Source: JBOHPP01 sp050731755
Lineage (GTDB): Bacteria > Methylomirabilota > Methylomirabilia > Rokubacteriales > CSP1-6
Reading direction: 5' to 3'
Length of the DNA stretch: 9,488 nt
Assembly: GCA_050731755.1 (NCBI GenBank)
Contig: JBOHPP010000258.1
Coordinates: 1 to 9,488, forward strand
A model generated the notes under the pieces. That model saw only the letters and a program-made list of their open reading frames with translations. It ran no database searches and was not told the origin of the DNA. How positions within the stretch are numbered: the stretch's first letter is position 1; each line of letters opens with the position of its first letter. Shown piece after piece: positions 1 to 7,881 of this stretch. Position numbers and translations under genes: made by a program.

Positions 1-112
1 AGTTCTTCGAACTGCGAGGAGCCGAGGGGGTCCCACTACGCCTGGCCACCGGGGAACCACACCGGCGCCACCCGCCCGATCTCGCGCGCGGTGCGTTCAT
101 GAGTGATCGAGG

Positions 113-1075
<963 letters not shown>

Positions 1076-1097
1076 GGGGCCTCCCGCCTCGACTATC

Positions 1098-1778
1098 TCA
1101 CGAGGCCACGAACTTGTAACCCTGACCGTGCACGGTGAAGATCCACTGGGGTCGGTCCGGATCACGCTCGAACTTCCGCCGTAACCTCAAGATGTGGGTG
1201 TCCACGGTCCGCGTGGTGGGAAACTGCTCGTAGCCCCACACCTCGTCGAGCAGCCGCTCGCGGGTGATGACCTCGCCGCGGTGGGCGAGCAGGTACGCGA
1301 GGAGATCGAACTCCTTGCGCGTCAATGCGACCTCCCGGCCGGCCGTGAAGACCTGACGGCTCCGCACCCGTACGCGCACGGCGCCGAACGCGTATTCCTC
1401 CACCTTGTGCCGCGGTCCCGGCCGGCGCAGGACGGCCCGCACCCGGGCCAGCAGCTCGCGCAGCGAGAACGGCTTGGTGATGTAGTCGTCGGCGCCCAGC
1501 TCGAGCCCGCGCACGCGGTCGGGCTCGGCGCCGCGCGCCGTGAGCATGATGATGGGGACGTCGATGCCCCGAGCGCGCAGGCTGCGGCACACGTCCCAGC
1601 CGCTCATCCGGGGCATCATGAGATCGAGGATCACCAGGTCGGGCGCCTCGCGGGCCGCGAGCGTCAGCGCCGTCTCGCCGTCCGTCGCCGCGAACGTCTG
1701 GTAGCCCTCGAAGCGCAGGTTGTCTTCCAGCCCCCGCACGATCTCCGGCTCGTCGTCGACGATGAGGATCCGCGCCAT
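1098..1778 (-). CDS. OmpR/PhoB-family response regulator
   Basis: This 226-aa two-component regulator has an N-terminal receiver domain (about residues 1-118) with acidic residues D8/D9, phosphoacceptor D52 in VILDLMMP, T80 in LTAR and K102 in TKPF. A C-terminal winged helix-turn-helix domain (about 128-226) contains the LTRKEFDLLAYLLAHRGEV block, the helix TRTVDTHILRLRRKFE and the terminal VHGQGYKF wing. It should bind DNA as a dimer on direct repeats and regulate transcription in the cytoplasm. The ATG at 1778 has GGGAGG 5 nt upstream (complement of 1784-1789). It is followed after 22 nt by msrP, which resembles the E. coli arrangement where HprR (YedW) controls msrPQ. msrP is therefore the obvious candidate target. 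No histidine kinase is in the window. A possible binding site lies about 45 nt upstream of the start. The signal sensed cannot be read from the sequence. Confidence 0.96.
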   Translation of the reverse strand: MARILIVDDEPEIVRGLEDNLRFEGYQTFAATDGETALTLAAREAPDLVILDLMMPRMSGWDVCRSLRARGIDVPIIMLTARGAEPDRVRGLELGADDYITKPFSLRELLARVRAVLRRPGPRHKVEEYAFGAVRVRVRSRQVFTAGREVALTRKEFDLLAYLLAHRGEVITRERLLDEVWGYEQFPTTRTVDTHILRLRRKFERDPDRPQWIFTVHGQGYKFVAS

Positions 1779-1783
1779 CCACG

Positions 1784-1789
1784 CCTCCC
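1784..1789 (-). promoter_or_regulatory. Ribosome binding site of the response regulator
   Basis: On the minus strand this reads GGGAGG, 5 nt before the ATG at 1778. It fixes the start codon of the response regulator. Confidence 0.7.
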
Positions 1790-1822
1790 GCCCCCCCAGC
1801 GTAGCGCGACGCCGGCTCCGAT

Positions 1823-1840
1823 TGTCACAACGGCGTCAAA
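1823..1840. promoter_or_regulatory. Possible OmpR/PhoB-type operator upstream of the response regulator
   Basis: The plus strand reads TGTCACAACGGCGTCAAA. It holds two half-sites, TGTCA (1823-1827) and CGTCA (1834-1838), in direct repeat with starts exactly 11 bp apart. That is the spacing used by PhoB-like winged-helix regulators. The site lies in the 77-nt gap between the anti-sigma-like gene and the response regulator, about 45 nt upstream of the regulator's start. A similar sequence, in the other orientation, sits at the start of the guanylyltransferase gene. Autoregulation by the adjacent regulator is a reasonable inference. No clear -35/-10 pair could be assigned here. Confidence 0.35.
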
Positions 1841-1855
1841 TCTGGCGGGCGTGAG

Positions 1856-2095
1856 CTAGGGCCGGCGCTCGGTCAAGCGGGCGACAAGGAACTCGCGGAG
1901 TCGCCGCCGCATTTCCTCCGGCATCTCCACCCGGTTCACCTCGGCGGCCATGTCGCGGGTGCGCCGGTAGGTGTTGAGGTAGGCCAGGCAGGGCGCGCAG
2001 TCGCGGAGGTGGTCCTCGAGCCGGCCGAGCACGTCCTCGCCGAGGGCGGCTTCGAGGTACTCACCCAGCAGCATGATCGCTTCCTGGCAGGTCAT
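1856..2095 (-). CDS. Small zinc-finger (zf-HC2) anti-sigma-like protein
   Basis: This 79-aa protein begins MTCQEAIMLLGEYLEAAL and carries the zinc-binding anti-sigma pattern: Cys3, then His29-X3-Cys33-X2-Cys36 (H-LRD-C-AP-C). The rest is a charged helical tail (YRRTRDMAAEVNRVEMPEEMRRRLREFLV...). There is no transmembrane segment, so it would be a soluble, cytoplasmic ZAS-type protein. In the family such domains hold ECF sigma factors inactive, sometimes in response to thiol oxidation or metals. No sigma factor gene is in the window, which leaves the partner unknown. The frame is open up to 2236, but the extension overlaps the guanylyltransferase gene and looks non-coding, so I use the ATG at 2095. 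Only a weak ribosome binding site is seen there. The gene starts 10 nt after the preceding stop, which implies co-transcription and perhaps translational coupling. Confidence 0.85.
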   Translation of the reverse strand: MTCQEAIMLLGEYLEAALGEDVLGRLEDHLRDCAPCLAYLNTYRRTRDMAAEVNRVEMPEEMRRRLREFLVARLTERRP

Positions 2096-2105
2096 CGCCG
2101 TCGAC

Positions 2106-3038
2106 TCATGCCGGCGCCGGCAGCCAGCGGAGGTGCTGTTGGGTCGCCACCACGCGTTCCGGTTCGCCGAGGTCCGTCCAGGCCACGCCGCTGACCGGCA
2201 AGACGGCGAGCATCGCGGGGCAGCGCTCGAGGACATCCTTCGAGAAGTCTACCGGTCCCATGGTGGCATAAACACGGCGCACGGCCATGTCCTCCCAGGC
2301 GGTCCCCAGCCGCGCCCGGACCGGCTCGAATGCTTCCCGGAGCGCGGGGGCCGCGGTGGCGATGAGCCGCAGCAGGGCGGCCGGCTGCGCCACGATGACG
2401 AAGCTGTTCCACAGACCGCCACGTCGCGCGAGTTGCGCCGCCACGGCGGCCGCTGGCTTTTCCCAGAATCGCCGGACGCGGTAGAGCGGCCACGGCGAGC
2501 GCCCCAGGATGAGTTCATCGGGCTGGATCCACCCATAGCCAGGTTCCGGCCGGTCGGGCGCTATCCCCAGCAGCACGGCGAGGTCCGGATGCACGCCCAC
2601 CGCCTCCACGGCACAGTCCACGCGGGCCATGAAGGCGTCGGCGTCAGACACGTAGTGATCGCTGGGAAGAAGGACCACGGGACCCGGCGGCGCCAGGGCC
2701 TGCAGGCGGAGGAGAGCATAGAGGATCGCCGGGGCTGTCCCGCGATTCTCCGGCTGGACGACCAGGGCAGTCGGAGCGACATCGGCCAGGGCGGGGGCAT
2801 AATACCGCTCGTGGCAGCGGGTCACCGAGAACACGGTCCGCTCGGCGGGCACCAGGCACGCCGCCCGCCGGCGCGTCTGCTCCAGGAGGGTCTCACCGCC
2901 CAGGATCCGACAGAATTGCTTGGGACGGTCATCGCCGGCGATCCGGCGCGTCAGCGCCCTCAGCCGCTTCCCCTCACCGCCGGCCAGGATGATGGCCGCC
3001 GGCGCCGCGTCCCTCAGCCGGGCCGAGCAGTTCGTCAC
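2106..3038 (-). CDS. Mannose-1-phosphate guanylyltransferase-like sugar nucleotidyltransferase
   Basis: This 310-aa protein has the nucleotidyltransferase fold signature AAIILAGGEGKRLRALT (residues 14-30), followed by RPKQFC (38-43), which is typical of ManC-type enzymes. Further motifs are QPENRGTAPAI (95-105), LLPSDHYV (123-130, metal and nucleotide site), FWEKP (191-195), LWNSFV (209-214) and GVAWTDLGEPERV (284-296). By family it should make GDP-mannose from mannose 1-phosphate and GTP in the cytoplasm, though another sugar or nucleotide is possible. It lacks the phosphomannose isomerase domain of bifunctional ManC proteins, and its AWTDLGEP replaces the usual GSW-type ending. The start is a GTG at 3038, the only plausible in-frame start. 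No Shine-Dalgarno sequence is seen, and a palindrome overlaps the start codon. It is the first gene of the left-hand unit, with the anti-sigma-like gene 10 nt downstream. Confidence 0.88.
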   Translation of the reverse strand: MTNCSARLRDAAPAAIILAGGEGKRLRALTRRIAGDDRPKQFCRILGGETLLEQTRRRAACLVPAERTVFSVTRCHERYYAPALADVAPTALVVQPENRGTAPAILYALLRLQALAPPGPVVLLPSDHYVSDADAFMARVDCAVEAVGVHPDLAVLLGIAPDRPEPGYGWIQPDELILGRSPWPLYRVRRFWEKPAAAVAAQLARRGGLWNSFVIVAQPAALLRLIATAAPALREAFEPVRARLGTAWEDMAVRRVYATMGPVDFSKDVLERCPAMLAVLPVSGVAWTDLGEPERVVATQQHLRWLPAPA

Positions 3039-3050
3039 ACTGTTGTGACA
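3032..3050. promoter_or_regulatory. Palindrome / operator-like site over the guanylyltransferase start codon
   Basis: The plus strand contains GTCACA (3034-3039), CTGT, TGTGAC (3044-3049), a perfect inverted repeat with 6-bp arms. Read on the minus strand it is TGTCACAACAGTGTGACGA, which also gives two half-sites (TGTCA and TGTGA) 11 bp apart. It shares the 9-mer TGTCACAAC with the site at 1823. It covers the GTG start codon (3036-3038) of the guanylyltransferase. A regulator bound here would block initiation, or the transcript may start very close to the codon. Function is inferred. Confidence 0.4.
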
Positions 3051-3091
3051 CGTGGTCCGACCGGAACGATTCGCCGGTCCTGGGGGAAGTC

Positions 3092-3120
3092 TCGGAGGGG
3101 GCCGTCGAGGCCCCCTCCGA
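3092..3120 (-). terminator. GC-rich hairpin after the glycosidase gene, probable terminator
   Basis: TCGGAGGGGGCC and GGCCCCCTCCGA form a perfect 12-bp stem with a 5-nt loop, beginning 3 nt after the glycosidase stop codon. The position at the end of the bufferin-glycosidase run, just before a new gene with its own operator-like site, supports a transcription end. There is no run of T on either side, so it is not a classical intrinsic terminator. It could instead protect the 3' end of the mRNA. Confidence 0.55.
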
Positions 3121-3123
3121 TGA

Positions 3124-5766
3124 TTACTCGCCGCTCTGCTGCAGGAGCTTGGCCACCAGCGCCGTCCACCCCGTCTGGTGGCTGGCCCCGACGCCGGCGC
3201 CGTTGTCGCCGTGGAAGTACTCGTAGAAGAGGAGGAGGTCCCGCCAGTGCGGATCGTGCTGGAACTTCTCTGTCCCGCCGTAGACGGGCCGGCGGCCGGC
3301 CTCGTCCCGCAGGAAGATCCGGGCGAGCCGCCGCGACAGGTCGCCGGCCACGTCCCACAGGTTGAGGCGGGGCCCCGAGCCGGTGGGGCAGGCCACCTTC
3401 ACGGTGTCGCCGAAGAAGTGGTGGAACTTCTGGAGCGATTCGATCAGCAGGTAGTTGACGGGGAACCAGATGGGACCCCGCCAGTTCGAGTTGCCCCCGA
3501 AGAGGCCGCTGGACGACTCCGCCGGCTCGTAGTCCACGCGGTGCACCATGTCCCCGATGCGGAGGGTATAGGGCTGCTCGCGGTGGACGCGCGACACCGC
3601 TCGGACGCCGAACGGCGAGAGGAACTCCGCTTCGTCCAGCATGTACCCCAGCACGCGGGGGAGCTGCTCGCTGGTCACGATCGAGAGCAGCCGCCGCATC
3701 CCGCCGCTCCGGCCCTTCATCTCGACCACGTGCTCCCGGAACTCCGGACGGTTGTCGATGAACCACTGCATCCGCCGGCGGAACCCCGGGAGCTTGTCGA
3801 GGATCTCCGGCTCGAGCGTCTCGACGGCGAAGAGCGGGATCAGCCCGACCATCGACCGGACCTTGAGCCGCCGCACGTCGCCGCCGTCGGTGTGGAGCAC
3901 GTCGTAGAAGAAGCCGTCCCGCTCGTCCCACAGGTTGATGCCCTCACCACCCAGGTCGTGCATGGCGTGGGCGATGTAGACGAAGTGCTCGAAGAACTTC
4001 GACGCCACGTCCTCGTAGGCCCGGTTCTCGCGGGCCAGCTCCAGCGCGATGGCCAGCATGTTGAGGCAGTACATCCCCATCCAGCTCGTGCCGTCCGACT
4101 GCTCGATGTGGCCGCCCCCCGGCAGCGGCGCCGAGCGGTCGAAGACACCGATGTTGTCGAGCCCGAGGAACCCGCCCTGGAAGACGTTCTTGCCCTCGGC
4201 GTCCTTGCGGTTCACCCACCAGGTGAAATTCAGGAGCAGCTTGTGGAAGACCTTCTCGAGGAACGCGCGGTCGGCGTGGCCGCGCAGGCGCCGCTCGATC
4301 CGGTACACCCGCAGGGCAGCCCAGGCGTGAACGGGGGGGTTGACGTCGCCCAGCGCCCACTCGTAGGCGGGGATCTGGCCGTTCGGATGCATGTACCACT
4401 CCCGGAGGAACAGGAGGAGCTGAGACTTGGCGAAGTCGGGATCGACGAGGGCCAGGGGAATACAATGGAAGGCCAGGTCCCAGGCCGCATACCAGGGATA
4501 CTCCCACTTGTCCGGCATCGAGATGACGTCTTCGTTGTAGAGGTGCGTCCACTCGCGGTTGCGCCCGCTGACGCGCTCCAGCGGCGGCGGCGGACCGGCC
4601 GGGTCGCCCCCAAGCCAGCGCCGGACATAATAGTGGTAGAACTGCTTGCTCCAGAGCAGCCCGGCGAACGCCTGGCGCATCACCTGCTTGGCGTCGTCGG
4701 ACAGCGTCGCCGGGATGACCGTGGCGTAGAACTCATCGGCCTCGAGGGTCCGCCGGGTGAAGGCGCCCTCGAAGTCACGGCCGAAGGGGGCGCCCACCAG
4801 CGGCGTGTTGGTCAGCCGCAGCCGGATACTCACCGTCTCGCCCGGCGCCACGTCGAGCTGGTACTGGGCCGCGGCCTTCGTTCCCACCCGCTCCGGGTTG
4901 ACGGCGTCCTTTCGTCCCTCGACCAGGTAGTCGTTGATGCCGTCCTTCACGTAGGGGCCGGCGTTGGGCGCGGCGTAGAGCCGAGCCGCGTTCGTCTCGT
5001 TCTCAGTGAACAGGAGCTCGGGCAGGCCCTCGCAGTAGAGCCAGCGGCGCCCTAGCACTTCGTGGTCGGCCTCGATCACGACCCATTCGCCTGCCGACCG
5101 GCCCACGCCCAGCGACGGCCGGGCGGCGTCCGGCTCCCAGGACCAGGTGTTCCGGAACCAGAGCGTGGGCAGCAGGTGGCACAGCGCGCGTTCCGGACCC
5201 CGGTTGGTGATGGTGATGCGCACGAGAACGTCGTCCGGCGCCGCCTTGGCGTACTCGGCGACGACATCGAAGTAACGGTCCTCGTCGAAGACGCCGCTGT
5301 CGATCAGCTCGAACTCGGGCGCCCGCCGGTCTCGCCGCCGGTTCTCCTCGACGAGCCGCGCGTAGGGGAAGGCACCCTGCGGGTACTTGTAGAGGGCCTT
5401 CAGGTAGGAGTGGGTCGGCGTGGAGTCGAGGTAGAAGTAATACTCCTTGACGTCCTCGCCGTGGTTGCCCTCGGAGCCGGTCAACCCGAACAGGCGTTCC
5501 TTGAGGATGGCATCACGGCCGTTCCAGAGCGCGAGGGCGAGGCAGAGACGGCCGTGATTGTCGGAGATCCCCAGGAGCCCGTCCTCGCCCCAGCGATAGG
5601 CTCGTGAGCGGGCGTGGTCGTGGGGGAAGGAGTCCCAGGCCGTGCCGTAGGGGCTGTAGTCCTCGCGCACGGTCCCCCACTGCCGCTCCGACAGATACGG
5701 GCCCCAGCGTGCCCAGTGGGCAGTACGCTGACGGGCCTCTTCGAGTCGCGCGTGTTCCTTAGTCAC
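3124..5766 (-). CDS. GH63/MGH1-like glycoside hydrolase (large glucosidase-type protein)
   Basis: This 880-aa protein resembles the large bacterial glucosidase group with an MGH1-like (alpha/alpha)6-barrel. The N-terminal half (about 1-345) is a beta-sandwich region with WGPYLSERQWGTVREDYS (21-38). The barrel (about 355-880) contains WEYPWYAAWDLAFH (421-434), PAYEWALGDVNPPVHAWA (466-483), LDNIGVFDRS (536-545), QSDGTSWMGMYCLNM (556-570), NWRGPIWFPVNYLLIE (761-776) and FYEYFHGDNGAG (847-858). Acidic residues in these blocks (for example D430, D474, D558, E849) are candidate catalytic groups; I did not assign them firmly. There is no signal peptide, so it acts in the cytoplasm, probably on an alpha-linked glucoside or mannoside. 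The start is a GTG at 5766 with a weak ribosome site. It overlaps the DoxX stop by 8 nt (GTGACTAA), suggesting translational coupling. A glycosidase is unexpected in a bufferin operon. Confidence 0.88.
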   Translation of the reverse strand: MTKEHARLEEARQRTAHWARWGPYLSERQWGTVREDYSPYGTAWDSFPHDHARSRAYRWGEDGLLGISDNHGRLCLALALWNGRDAILKERLFGLTGSEGNHGEDVKEYYFYLDSTPTHSYLKALYKYPQGAFPYARLVEENRRRDRRAPEFELIDSGVFDEDRYFDVVAEYAKAAPDDVLVRITITNRGPERALCHLLPTLWFRNTWSWEPDAARPSLGVGRSAGEWVVIEADHEVLGRRWLYCEGLPELLFTENETNAARLYAAPNAGPYVKDGINDYLVEGRKDAVNPERVGTKAAAQYQLDVAPGETVSIRLRLTNTPLVGAPFGRDFEGAFTRRTLEADEFYATVIPATLSDDAKQVMRQAFAGLLWSKQFYHYYVRRWLGGDPAGPPPPLERVSGRNREWTHLYNEDVISMPDKWEYPWYAAWDLAFHCIPLALVDPDFAKSQLLLFLREWYMHPNGQIPAYEWALGDVNPPVHAWAALRVYRIERRLRGHADRAFLEKVFHKLLLNFTWWVNRKDAEGKNVFQGGFLGLDNIGVFDRSAPLPGGGHIEQSDGTSWMGMYCLNMLAIALELARENRAYEDVASKFFEHFVYIAHAMHDLGGEGINLWDERDGFFYDVLHTDGGDVRRLKVRSMVGLIPLFAVETLEPEILDKLPGFRRRMQWFIDNRPEFREHVVEMKGRSGGMRRLLSIVTSEQLPRVLGYMLDEAEFLSPFGVRAVSRVHREQPYTLRIGDMVHRVDYEPAESSSGLFGGNSNWRGPIWFPVNYLLIESLQKFHHFFGDTVKVACPTGSGPRLNLWDVAGDLSRRLARIFLRDEAGRRPVYGGTEKFQHDPHWRDLLLFYEYFHGDNGAGVGASHQTGWTALVAKLLQQSGE

Positions 5767-6238
5767 GGCGACGGTCGAGCCAGTGACCGATGACGCGATC
5801 GATGGAGACGGCCCCGGCGCCCCGCGTGAAGAGCACGAGCAGGATCGCCGTCCAGGTCAGGTGCTCGGGCCACGCGTGCGGAAAGACAAAGAGCTGGATG
5901 GTCAGGATCATCCCGAAAAATGGCAGCGTCGCCACACGGGTGGCCAGGCCGAACAGGAGCAGGATCGAGCAGCCGACCTCGGTGGCAGTCGCCATCGTGG
6001 CCGCAAACTCGGGCGGAAGCAGGGGCAGCTTGTACTCCTCGCTGAAGAGCGCGAGCGTCGTTTCCCAGCCGGCCACCTTCTGCAGCCCGGCCCTGAGAAA
6101 CACGCCGGCGATGGCCAGGCGGCAGACGAGCTGCACGATCGAGAAGGGCACGCGCTCGAGCAACGCGCGCGCGGCCAAGAGATGCCCCATGAGCCCGGGG
6201 CGGGGAGCGCTGTAGGCCATGGTCTCGGTCTTGATCAT
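5759..6238 (-). CDS. DoxX-family membrane protein of the bufferin operon
   Basis: This 159-aa integral membrane protein has about four hydrophobic segments: residues 32-50 (SIVQLVCRLAIAGVFLRAG), 78-97, 100-120 and 126-145. The motif RLAIAGVFLRAGLQKVAGWE is typical of the DoxX/SURF4 group. DoxX proteins are regular members of bufferin (DUF2282-DUF692-DUF2063) operons. A role in redox or membrane support of peptide maturation or copper handling is suspected but not established. The ATG at 6238 overlaps the stop of the preceding gene as ATGA, and AAGGAG lies 8 nt upstream (complement of 6247-6252). Coupled translation with the fusion enzyme is therefore very likely. It also overlaps the downstream glycosidase by 8 nt. 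Confidence 0.92.
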   Translation of the reverse strand: MIKTETMAYSAPRPGLMGHLLAARALLERVPFSIVQLVCRLAIAGVFLRAGLQKVAGWETTLALFSEEYKLPLLPPEFAATMATATEVGCSILLLFGLATRVATLPFFGMILTIQLFVFPHAWPEHLTWTAILLVLFTRGAGAVSIDRVIGHWLDRRRD

Positions 6239-7854
6239 GATGTGGTCTCCTTCGGTGACGGGAAAAGACTGAATGCGGTCACGGTGCCCTCGTTCAGAAG
6301 CGAGCGCAGAGCCGCCGGCAGGTCGAACCCAGGTTCCCGAGCGAGAGCGGCAGCAGCCGCCTCTTCGAGGGTTCCCCCGGCAGCCAACGCCCGGTGGAAC
6401 GCCCAGGCCGCCGCCCCGAGGGGGCGGAATACGACATCATCGCCGGCGCGGCGCACCTCCAGGCGGGCGCCGCCGGCCGCCAGGTCCACCGTCGCGTCGC
6501 CGGCGTCCGGCTGATTCGCCCGCCAGATGCGGTCGATGGGCCACGGCGACTCGAGCAGCGTCAGCGTCGGATCGAACGCGAACCTCAAGCGCGACGTGTC
6601 GGCGGGGTCCAACCCCTGGAGCGCGCGGCTGTCGAGCGGCACGACGTCGTTCGCATGCTCTGAGGCATTCATCGCCCACTCCAAGCGCGCGACATCCGGC
6701 AGGTAGGCGAGGTCCCGGCCCGGCGCGAAAGTCGACAGGAAGTCGGCGAAGCTCGCTCCGTACTCGAAGAGGCAGGGGCTCACCGGTGGGTGGCACCGGA
6801 TGTACCGGTCGGCGGCGTAGCCGAAGAAACGCTCGTCCACGAGGCGGCAGACCACGGGATACGTGGCCTTCAGCACATCGGTCAGGCTGGCGACGATGTG
6901 GTGGCCATAGATCGCCAGCCGGGCGTCGGCGGCCAGCCCGTCCTCGAGCACGGCCGCCGTGGCCCTCGCGCCGGGGGGGTCGCCCAGCAGCACCGCGCGC
7001 ATCTCCGCTTGCAGCTCACCCAGCATGGACATGCGCCCCTCGCCGGTGACCTTGTCGGCAACCCGCTCGGCGGCCGCCGCCTCCTCGAGCAATACAGCGA
7101 GCGCCGGGATATTGGTGTCCCACTCGATCAGGGTCGGCGCGGGTCCGAAGCGCTCCAGCGCGCGGGCGTAGAGTCCCCACACGTCCGCCGTCACACGCGA
7201 GCCATGGTCATCGACCAGGATCGGCCGGCCGTCGGCGTCGTTGACGCTGTGACCGCCCAGGTGAATCTCGTCGATCGCGCCGGGCGGCAGGTCCGCAAGG
7301 TATCTGTCGGCGTCGAGCCCGAAGTTCTGGGCCGTCACGTAGACGTTGTTGACATCGCAAAGCAAGCCGCAGCCAGTGCGGCGAGCCAGCTCGGCGAGGA
7401 ACTCCGCCTCGGAGATCGTGGAGTGGCGGAAGCGGAGGTAGCTCGACGGATTCTCGATCAGGATCCGTCGCCTGAGCGCGGCCTGGGTCAGATCGATGTG
7501 GTCGGCAACGAGGGCCAGGCTCTCGGCGGTGTAGGGCAGCGGCAGCAGGTGATTGAGGTAGGCGCCGCCGGCGATGCTCCACGACAGGTGCTCGGACACC
7601 AGGCGTGGCTGGAGGCGCTCGACCAGCGTGCGCAAGCGGTTCAAATGGCGCAGGTCCAGGCCATCGGCGCTGCCCAGCGAGAGCCCGACGCCGTGGACCG
7701 CCATGGGGTAGTCGCGCCGGAGGGCTTCGAGGTCGCGCAGGGCCGACCCGCCGCCCATATAGTTCTCGGCGTGGACCTCGAGCCAGGCGATGGCAGGACG
7801 GGTGGCGAGGACCTCGGCGACGTGCGGCGTGCGAAGCCCGATGCCAGTGTCCAC
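6235..7854 (-). CDS. BufB-BufC fusion: DUF692 (MNIO) peptide-modifying iron enzyme joined to DUF2063 partner
   Basis: This 539-aa protein joins two normally separate proteins. Residues 1 to about 262 are a DUF692 TIM barrel, of the multinuclear non-haem iron oxidase class that includes MbnB and BufB. The usual ligand blocks are WLEVHAENYMG (E26, H28, E30), HGVGLSLGS (H54), SEHLSW (E88, H89), IENPSSY (E134), CDVNNVYV (D167, N169), HLGGH (H198, H202), VDDHGSR (H217) and IEWDTN (E244, D246). From about residue 277 follows a DUF2063 protein (BufC-type, expected to bring the precursor peptide to the enzyme), with YGHHIVASLTDVLKATYPVV and ASFADFLSTFAP. By family it should convert cysteines of the adjacent peptide to thiooxazole-type groups. 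I chose the GTG at 7854 because GGAGG lies 8 nt upstream (7863-7867). Another GTG at 7875 is in frame but poorly served. It ends in an ATGA overlap with DoxX. Confidence 0.93.
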   Translation of the reverse strand: MDTGIGLRTPHVAEVLATRPAIAWLEVHAENYMGGGSALRDLEALRRDYPMAVHGVGLSLGSADGLDLRHLNRLRTLVERLQPRLVSEHLSWSIAGGAYLNHLLPLPYTAESLALVADHIDLTQAALRRRILIENPSSYLRFRHSTISEAEFLAELARRTGCGLLCDVNNVYVTAQNFGLDADRYLADLPPGAIDEIHLGGHSVNDADGRPILVDDHGSRVTADVWGLYARALERFGPAPTLIEWDTNIPALAVLLEEAAAAERVADKVTGEGRMSMLGELQAEMRAVLLGDPPGARATAAVLEDGLAADARLAIYGHHIVASLTDVLKATYPVVCRLVDERFFGYAADRYIRCHPPVSPCLFEYGASFADFLSTFAPGRDLAYLPDVARLEWAMNASEHANDVVPLDSRALQGLDPADTSRLRFAFDPTLTLLESPWPIDRIWRANQPDAGDATVDLAAGGARLEVRRAGDDVVFRPLGAAAWAFHRALAAGGTLEEAAAAALAREPGFDLPAALRSLLNEGTVTAFSLFPSPKETTS

Positions 7855-7862
7855 GCCACCCG

Positions 7863-7867
7863 CCTCC
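7863..7867 (-). promoter_or_regulatory. Ribosome binding site selecting the GTG start of the BufB-BufC fusion
   Basis: The minus strand reads GGAGG here with an 8-nt spacer to the GTG at 7852-7854. The upstream in-frame GTG at 7875 has no comparable site. The choice removes seven residues from the longest reading frame and gives an N-terminus MDTGIGLRTPH, similar to other DUF692 proteins. Confidence 0.65.
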
Positions 7868-7881
7868 GTCGCCACGCGGAG

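Noticed and set aside
1..112. Possible gene remnants at the left edge, such as a plus-strand open frame from 3 to 116 (FFELRGAEGVPLRLATGEP...) or a short minus-strand frame from the ATG near 100
   Set aside because: Too short to recognise and not similar to MsrQ. Nothing beyond open frame supports coding. I see no terminator or RNA gene in this stretch.
1076..1165. N-terminal extension of msrP to 1165
   Set aside because: It overlaps the conserved C-terminus of the response regulator. The ATG at 1075 has a ribosome binding site and precedes a normal export signal.
1821..1843. TTGACG on the minus strand as a sigma-70 -35 element for the response regulator
   Set aside because: No acceptable -10 hexamer is found at 16-18 bp spacing in the GC-rich sequence that follows.
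2096..2236. N-terminal extension of the anti-sigma-like frame to an ATG at 2236
   Set aside because: The 47 extra residues overlap the conserved C-terminus of the guanylyltransferase and have a shadow-like composition. The zinc-finger fold begins properly at the ATG at 2095.
3035..3931. A 298-codon minus-strand frame overlapping the glycosidase 3' end and running through the hairpin to the guanylyltransferase start
   Set aside because: It is an out-of-frame reading of the glycosidase C-terminal half with no recognisable protein features.
3178..5055. A 625-codon open frame on the plus strand opposite the glycosidase, and similar long plus-strand frames at 158-1138, 2073-3365, 6790-8163 and 8369-9418
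   Set aside because: They mirror clearly conserved minus-strand genes. Their translations are rich in R, G, P, A, H and V without recognisable motifs. Such frames are common by chance in high-GC DNA.
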